Shown here: piece by piece, positions 7,602-10,563 of the stretch
How positions within the stretch are numbered: position 1 is the stretch's first letter
Layout: every line of letters starts with the position of its first letter
Assembly: GCA_003167475.1 (NCBI GenBank)
Contig: PMTB01000039.1
Location: 562 to 11,124, forward strand
Direction: 5' to 3'
Length of the DNA stretch: 10,563 nt
Source: a candidate division FCPU426 bacterium
GTDB taxonomy: Bacteria; Oederibacteriota; PGYV01; Palsa-1178
The notes under the pieces: model-generated
Database searches by the model: none
Told to the model about the DNA's origin: nothing
What the model saw: only the letters and a program-made list of their open reading frames with translations
Made by a program: the position numbers and the translations under genes

Positions 7602-8183
7602 CTAATAATATATTTGCCATGTGAGCCCCGCCTTTATGATATGTATCTCGCCGTAGCTTTTATTCAGGTTCGAGTACGACGGCCTCTCGATCTTCAGAGC
7701 CAGTATGGCCATGTCCTCTATCTTCCAGTTTACCCCGATGCCGAAACTGTAATAATCCGCGAGCCACGAATTATCCCTGTTCATTGGCCCAAGTAAAGTC
7801 ATATACTGCGAGCGCAGGTTTGATATGGACCTGCCATACTCGAACATGATATCCGGGTATACCGGCCACTCAGGACATATATTTGCCTTGATCCCGCCGA
7901 ATAAGGGGATGAATGAATAATCTTCCTGCGCGTTCGACGCGAATATGAACGGCTGGAACCCCGCGCCCGCGTAAATTTCCGCCCATTTTTCAAGAACGGA
8001 AACCCCGACTTTAAGGTCAAAAGCCGCGGTGTCAAAAGTGCCTGTCGTGTTGTTCTCCATAAGTTTCGGGGAAATAGCGGACGCGTATGACACCCCATAT
8101 TCGGTAAAAACAAGCTTATCAGCCATAAGCGGGCTTAGAACTGCCAAAAGCAAAAACAAAACAAGTGCGGTTTTCTTTTTCAT
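7602..8183 (-). CDS. Small predicted outer-membrane beta-barrel protein of unknown function
   Basis: I do not recognise this 193-residue protein. It has a clear signal peptide (KKKTALVLFLLLAVLSPLMA|DK, about 1-21). The rest alternates polar and hydrophobic/aromatic residues in short strands (EIYAGAGFQPFIF, SFIPLFGGIKANI, DYYSFGIGVNW, IIKAGLTWQIYY) and ends in Tyr-Tyr, resembling the C-terminal aromatic of Bam-assembled barrels. The size fits an 8-strand barrel. The gene starts 4 nt after the marR-1 stop, its GGAG lies in the last marR-1 codons, and the tolC-like gene follows 17 nt later, so it is translated as part of the efflux operon. That suggests a helper of the pump or a permeability/envelope protein under the same repressor. 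A soluble beta-rich periplasmic protein is the alternative. Confidence 0.82.
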   Translation of the reverse strand: MKKKTALVLFLLLAVLSPLMADKLVFTEYGVSYASAISPKLMENNTTGTFDTAAFDLKVGVSVLEKWAEIYAGAGFQPFIFASNAQEDYSFIPLFGGIKANICPEWPVYPDIMFEYGRSISNLRSQYMTLLGPMNRDNSWLADYYSFGIGVNWKIEDMAILALKIERPSYSNLNKSYGEIHIIKAGLTWQIYY

Positions 8184-8187
8184 TTGT

Positions 8188-8625
8188 TTACTCCCTTTCC
8201 ATTTTTTTGCGTATTTTTTTAAGTATGTTAAGAGCCTGTTCCTTTTCCTTTTCGGTCAAAGCTTCCATGACATTGGAAAATTCCTGTTCTTTCGTCTTTA
8301 TGTGGCCGCAGACCATCTTTTCCACGTCCTTGGTCACATGCACCCATACCGTGCGCCTGTCCTTTTCGTCGTGCTCCCTTTTTAAAACACCCAGGGACAC
8401 GAGCTTGTTGACGGTCTCGGTCATGGAAGGCAGCTTTACGCCGGCCTGCTTGGCAAGATCGCTCATCTTGGCTTTCTTATGCTCATAGAGGTAAGCCATA
8501 AGGTCAAGCTGTGCCAGTGTGAGGTCTTTGACGCCGCTGGACATGAAGTGAGGGCTTTTTTTTGCCTTCGCGAACCCGGTAAGGTCCCTCATGCACTGCA
8601 TGATCTCTTTTACGGTCGAGTCCAT
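8188..8625 (-). CDS. MarR-family transcriptional regulator (marR-1), first gene of efflux operon
   Basis: This 145-residue winged helix-turn-helix protein probably represses its own operon until a ligand, likely a pump substrate, releases it. Helix-turn-helix at about 52-78 has the recognition helix VKLPSMTETVNKL (63-75). The wing at about 84-98 has the DEKDRRTVWV signature. Dimerisation helices lie at about 1-25 and 100-143. Two Cys are present (C11 and C106), but their role is unknown. The ATG at 8625 follows GAGG at 8 nt. The stop is 4 nt before the barrel gene, so translation is coupled. The recognition helix matches marR-2 almost position for position (K-L/M-P-S/T-M-T-E/D-T). Confidence 0.94.
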   Translation of the reverse strand: MDSTVKEIMQCMRDLTGFAKAKKSPHFMSSGVKDLTLAQLDLMAYLYEHKKAKMSDLAKQAGVKLPSMTETVNKLVSLGVLKREHDEKDRRTVWVHVTKDVEKMVCGHIKTKEQEFSNVMEALTEKEKEQALNILKKIRKKMERE

Positions 8626-8651
8626 TGTTCAAACCTCGAATAATTTATTTA

Positions 8652-8672
8652 CCTAATAGTTAGGCAGACTAA
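8652..8672. promoter_or_regulatory. Predicted MarR operators of the efflux operon (two overlapping palindromes)
   Basis: CCTAA-TAG-TTAGG (8652-8664) is a perfect palindrome. It overlaps TTAG-N5-CTAA (8660-8672), which reaches the -10 box. Both resemble SlyA/MarR half-sites. They cover the predicted start point near 8665, so a bound repressor would block initiation. The same sequence order after the -10 box occurs upstream of marR-2. Confidence 0.7.
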
Positions 8673-8700
8673 ATATAGCCGAAGTGCAGGGTTTTGTCAA
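8672..8700 (-). promoter_or_regulatory. Sigma-70-type promoter of the efflux operon
   Basis: The -35 box is a consensus TTGACA (8700-8695) and the -10 box is TATATT (8677-8672), with a 17-nt spacer. This is an intrinsically strong promoter, consistent with control by repression. Transcription would start near 8665, about 40 nt before the marR-1 ATG. No terminator appears between here and the one at 1803-1842, so marR-1 to the pump form one transcript of about 6.9 kb. Confidence 0.8.
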
Positions 8701-8742
8701 GGGGGATTTTTCGATTTTATTGAGGTCATCCTGCCGCCGTGT

Positions 8743-8903
8743 TGTCATTGCGAGGAGGCGCACTTGGCTTATGCCGACGAAGCAATCTCTGTTCTAAGAT
8801 AAGCCTTTCTGTTCAACCATTACTGATGAAACAAAAACGAAGCTTATCTTGGAACAGGGATTGCTTCGTCGCCTTGTAACAAGAACGGCTCCTCGCAATG
8901 ACA
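8743..8903. repeat. TGTCATTGCGAG-type palindromic intergenic repeat, copy B
   Basis: The outer arms TGTCATTGCGAGGAG (8743-8757) and CTCCTCGCAATGACA (8889-8903) are a perfect 15-bp match. Nested arms CGACGAAGCAATC (8775-8787) and GATTGCTTCGTCG (8859-8871) are perfect over 13 bp. A third inner pair, 8790-8804 with 8842-8856, matches at 14 of 15 positions. The whole 161-bp element can therefore fold into one long, interrupted hairpin with a loop of about 37 nt. It lies 25 nt after the NYN gene stop and about 40 nt before the efflux -35 box. It may end or stabilise the NYN transcript. I see no clear target-site duplication. Confidence 0.92.
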
Positions 8904-8928
8904 GCCAGCGATTTACGCTCAGCAAGCC

Positions 8929-9303
8929 CTACTCGAAGTACTCCACAAACTCATCGCTCGTCATCACCTTCATGCTGTGCGCTTTCGCAAAGTCCGTTAT
9001 CTTCCTGTCGGAAGACACCACAAGGTGCGTCTTTGCCTTGCCCGTGCGTTTTTCCACCATCTCCATTATATAATCGTCTGCCGTCTCTCCCTGGGCGGAA
9101 TAAAATATTTTTATCCCGTTCTTAAAATCTTTGCCGCGGTGGTTGGAAGGGTTCCGTCCGCCGTCAAAAACAAGCAGCATCTCATTGGGGTTCACGGCCA
9201 AAAACTCCGCAAGTTCCTCGAGGAGTTTTTCGCGCTTCTGTTCAAGGGTGCCGGTAAGTTCCATGCGGTACATTAGGTTGTAGCCGTCGATTATTATTTT
9301 CAT
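8929..9303 (-). CDS. NYN/YacP-like (PIN-fold) ribonuclease domain protein
   Basis: This 124-residue single-domain protein of the NYN fold resembles the YacP/Rae1 group (DUF901) of RNA-cleaving proteins. Acidic active-site candidates are visible: D6 and N9 in IIIDGYNLMY, D47 in LVFDGG, D76-D77 in GETADDYI and D99 in VVSSDR. These are the typical metal-ligand positions of PIN-like nucleases. It is shorter than Bacillus YacP/Rae1 (about 170 residues) and retains the nuclease core. ATG follows GGAGG at 5 nt. It is separated from the upstream thiolation-like gene by a 200-nt gap filled by a foldback repeat, and from the efflux operon by another repeat. Its RNA target is unknown; Rae1 of Bacillus cuts mRNA on the ribosome, but that should not be transferred without evidence. 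Confidence 0.85.
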   Translation of the reverse strand: MKIIIDGYNLMYRMELTGTLEQKREKLLEELAEFLAVNPNEMLLVFDGGRNPSNHRGKDFKNGIKIFYSAQGETADDYIMEMVEKRTGKAKTHLVVSSDRKITDFAKAHSMKVMTSDEFVEYFE

Positions 9304-9332
9304 AAAATCCTCCGTGTAAAATCGCTGTCTTT

Positions 9333-9506
9333 AAGTTTTTAAGCCAAAAGACAAAAGTAAAGGGTAAGGCGAGTAAGAGCAAGTAAGGCAAGTAAGGCAA
9401 GTAAAAACAAGTAGGAACAAGTAAAACGCAGAACAGTTTGTCTTCCTTTTAAACTTAAACCCTTGGCCACTTTCCTTTTGTCTTTTGGCTTTTGGCTTAA
9501 AAACTT
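9333..9506. repeat. Foldback intergenic element with internal tandem core, complete copy
   Basis: The terminal arms AAGTTTTTAAGCCAAAAG (9333-9350) and CTTTTGGCTTAAAAACTT (9489-9506) are perfect over 18 bp. Further CAAAAG/CTTTTG motifs extend the similarity inward on each side. The centre left holds about seven degenerate units of 9-10 nt starting GTAAG or GTAAA and ending CAA (9364-9430). The right arm ends directly against the stop codon of the thiolation-like gene at 9507. It is the same family as 1-134, which has only three internal units, and 10545-10563. No ORF fits it. Confidence 0.9.
9364..9430. repeat. Degenerate 9-10 nt tandem repeat inside the foldback element
   Basis: About seven units are seen: GTAAGGCGA, GTAAGAGCAA, GTAAGGCAA twice, GTAAAAACAA, GTAGGAACAA, GTAAAACGCA. 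The mix of 9- and 10-nt units rules out a conserved reading frame. The related element at 1-134 has three units, so copy number varies. Confidence 0.75.
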
Positions 9507-10523
9507 TTATTTATCCAGCCTAAACCCATGCAGCAAATTAATATCCATCGGTTTTACCCCGATTTTCGACCTTACCCCGGCTGTCTCGATATCTATCTCC
9601 ACTTCCGCTTCCATATTATTCTTCGCGTGTGAATATCCCGCGGCTATTGACGCTATGAATTTTTTCATTTCTCCGCTTATTTCCCCCATTGCAAGCACTG
9701 CCGGGCCCGGAAAACTTACGCATTCAAAAAACGTGCCTTTGCTTTTATACTTTGCCAGTTCCTCGTTCTCGCTTTGCATCCTGCCCACCATTATCCTTAC
9801 CTTGTCCTTTATGAACTGCCTTCCTATGGTCATCAAATACATGTCGTCGTATTCAAGTTTTTTGCCCGGATATTCTATCAAATAGTTTTTCAGTTTCCTA
9901 GAATAGCATTCATCCGTAAGTATGCAGCCTCCGGCCGGTGCTTTCACGTAATCTTCCCAATTGTATCCGTCTGCCATATAAAGCTGGCGCCGCCTTCCGC
10001 GGCCGTTCAAGTCCTGCAGCTTTTCCCTGTCAACCCAGCCGAGTTTTTCCGGTTCTGTGGGTTCTATGCATTTGGCGCAAAGCGGCCGGAGCAGGTAGCC
10101 GTTCAGGCCTGATTCCTTTTCTATATTCACCATGGCCTGCGGGTTCTGCGTCATGGGCCTCTGGCCTATGACCTCGCCGGTTATGACAAACCCCGCGTCA
10201 AATTGTGCCAGCATTTCCTTTGCCTTGCGCATCATCATTATCTTGCAGTCAATGCAGGGGTTCATATTGGAGCCATACCCGTGGGCAGGGTGTTTTATCA
10301 TTTCATAAAAATCCGCAGATATATCGACAACCACAGGGTCTATCTCCGGCGGTAAAGGGCTTTTAAATTTCTTTACCCCGTCGCGCGTCTCATACGCGCC
10401 GAAGAAAAATCCATGGTCAAAATTGACGGGTATGACCTTAATCCCCTGGTCCATCATCACATGCACAGCCAGCAGAGAGTCCAGCCCGCCGGAAAAAAGG
10501 GCAAGGCAGGTTTTTTCTTTCAT
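9507..10523 (-). CDS. PP-loop ATPase, ThiI/MnmA-like tRNA thiolation enzyme with NFACT-R-like C-terminus
   Basis: This 338-residue protein is predicted to adenylate a substrate, probably a tRNA uridine, for sulfur insertion. The N-terminal adenine-nucleotide alpha-hydrolase domain has the PP-loop SGGLDS at 11-16. C90 and C93 (NPCIDCK) and C200 (PAGGCILTD) match the CxxC-plus-Cys layout of TtuA/TtcA-type and some MnmA enzymes that hold a [4Fe-4S] cluster. A further CAKC (149-152) is extra. GEVIGQRPMTQ (116-126) is typical of this ThiI-like group. Residues about 225-310 (GRQF...IMVGR...EN, FPGP, AAGYSHAK) resemble the NFACT-R RNA-binding domain, known to be fused to ThiI-like domains. There is no THUMP domain, so it is not classical ThiI. 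ATG follows AAAGGA at 7 nt. Foldback repeats lie at both ends. The exact modified base is unknown. Confidence 0.85.
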   Translation of the reverse strand: MKEKTCLALFSGGLDSLLAVHVMMDQGIKVIPVNFDHGFFFGAYETRDGVKKFKSPLPPEIDPVVVDISADFYEMIKHPAHGYGSNMNPCIDCKIMMMRKAKEMLAQFDAGFVITGEVIGQRPMTQNPQAMVNIEKESGLNGYLLRPLCAKCIEPTEPEKLGWVDREKLQDLNGRGRRRQLYMADGYNWEDYVKAPAGGCILTDECYSRKLKNYLIEYPGKKLEYDDMYLMTIGRQFIKDKVRIMVGRMQSENEELAKYKSKGTFFECVSFPGPAVLAMGEISGEMKKFIASIAAGYSHAKNNMEAEVEIDIETAGVRSKIGVKPMDINLLHGFRLDK

Positions 10524-10544
10524 TATAGGTTCCTTTCATGGTTT

Positions 10545-10563
10545 AAGTTTTTAAGCCAAAAGC
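10545..10563. repeat. Start of another foldback element copy, cut by window edge
   Basis: AAGTTTTTAAGCCAAAAGC repeats the terminal arm seen at 9333-9350 (18 of 18 matching bases). The last 13 bases are identical to bases 1-13 of the window. It lies 21 nt upstream of the thiolation-like gene's start, so any promoter for that gene lies in or beyond the repeat. Confidence 0.8.

Noticed and set aside
7585..7620. Upstream ATG extending the TolC-like protein by 12 residues
   Set aside because: It overlaps the barrel gene, has no better ribosome-binding site, and spoils the signal peptide. The ATG at 7584 has AAAAGGAG at good spacing.
9364..9430. Tandem units suggestive of a CRISPR array
   Set aside because: Units are 9-10 nt, contiguous and degenerate, with no spacers and no cas genes.
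1..10563. tRNA, rRNA or riboswitch genes
   Set aside because: No gap shows cloverleaf-like arms or recognisable riboswitch cores; hairpins are accounted for by the repeats and terminator.

Overview
The window is 10.6 kb of diderm (Gram-negative-type) bacterial DNA. Nine protein genes are supported and all lie on the minus strand, so transcription runs from high to low coordinates. The tripartite efflux parts (inner-membrane RND pump, periplasmic adaptor, TolC-like outer-membrane channel) show that the cell has two membranes. I cannot name the phylum. Frequent ATA isoleucine codons, intergenic foldback repeats and efflux proteins with non-proteobacterial features suggest an uncultivated lineage. 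No stretch over 300 bases lacks a gene; the gaps hold promoters, a terminator and repeats.

Layout in the direction of transcription. (1) 10545-10563: arm of a foldback repeat at the window edge. (2) 10523-9507: PP-loop tRNA-thiolation-like enzyme with a probable NFACT-R-like C-terminal domain. (3) 9506-9333: complete foldback repeat. (4) 9303-8929: small NYN/YacP-like nuclease. (5) 8903-8743: palindromic repeat of the TGTCATTGCGAG type. (6) 8700-1803: efflux operon of five genes: a strong sigma-70-type promoter with MarR-type operators, marR-1, small beta-barrel protein, TolC-like channel, adaptor, RND pump, and a hairpin terminator with 18-bp arms. (7) 1777-139: second unit with its own consensus-like promoter, marR-2, another TGTCATTGCGAG repeat and a second adaptor. 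(8) 134-1: another foldback repeat.

How the genes fit together. The RND pump carries the Asp-Asp and Lys proton-relay residues of the HAE-1 class and should export hydrophobic or amphiphilic compounds. The adaptor and TolC-like protein complete the machine. Two MarR repressors with very similar recognition helices sit behind promoters sharing an almost superimposable operator (TTAGyCT..CCTAA..TATTA) on the -10 box and start region, so the operon and the satellite adaptor unit are probably co-regulated.

The most interesting points are: both adaptors lack the alpha-helical hairpin that normally docks on TolC; an unidentified small beta-barrel protein is embedded in the operon; the TolC-like protein has a long Ala/Thr/Pro/Lys-rich N-terminal extension; the two regulators share an operator; and a foldback repeat family with a variable 9-11 nt tandem core sits at both window ends and once inside.
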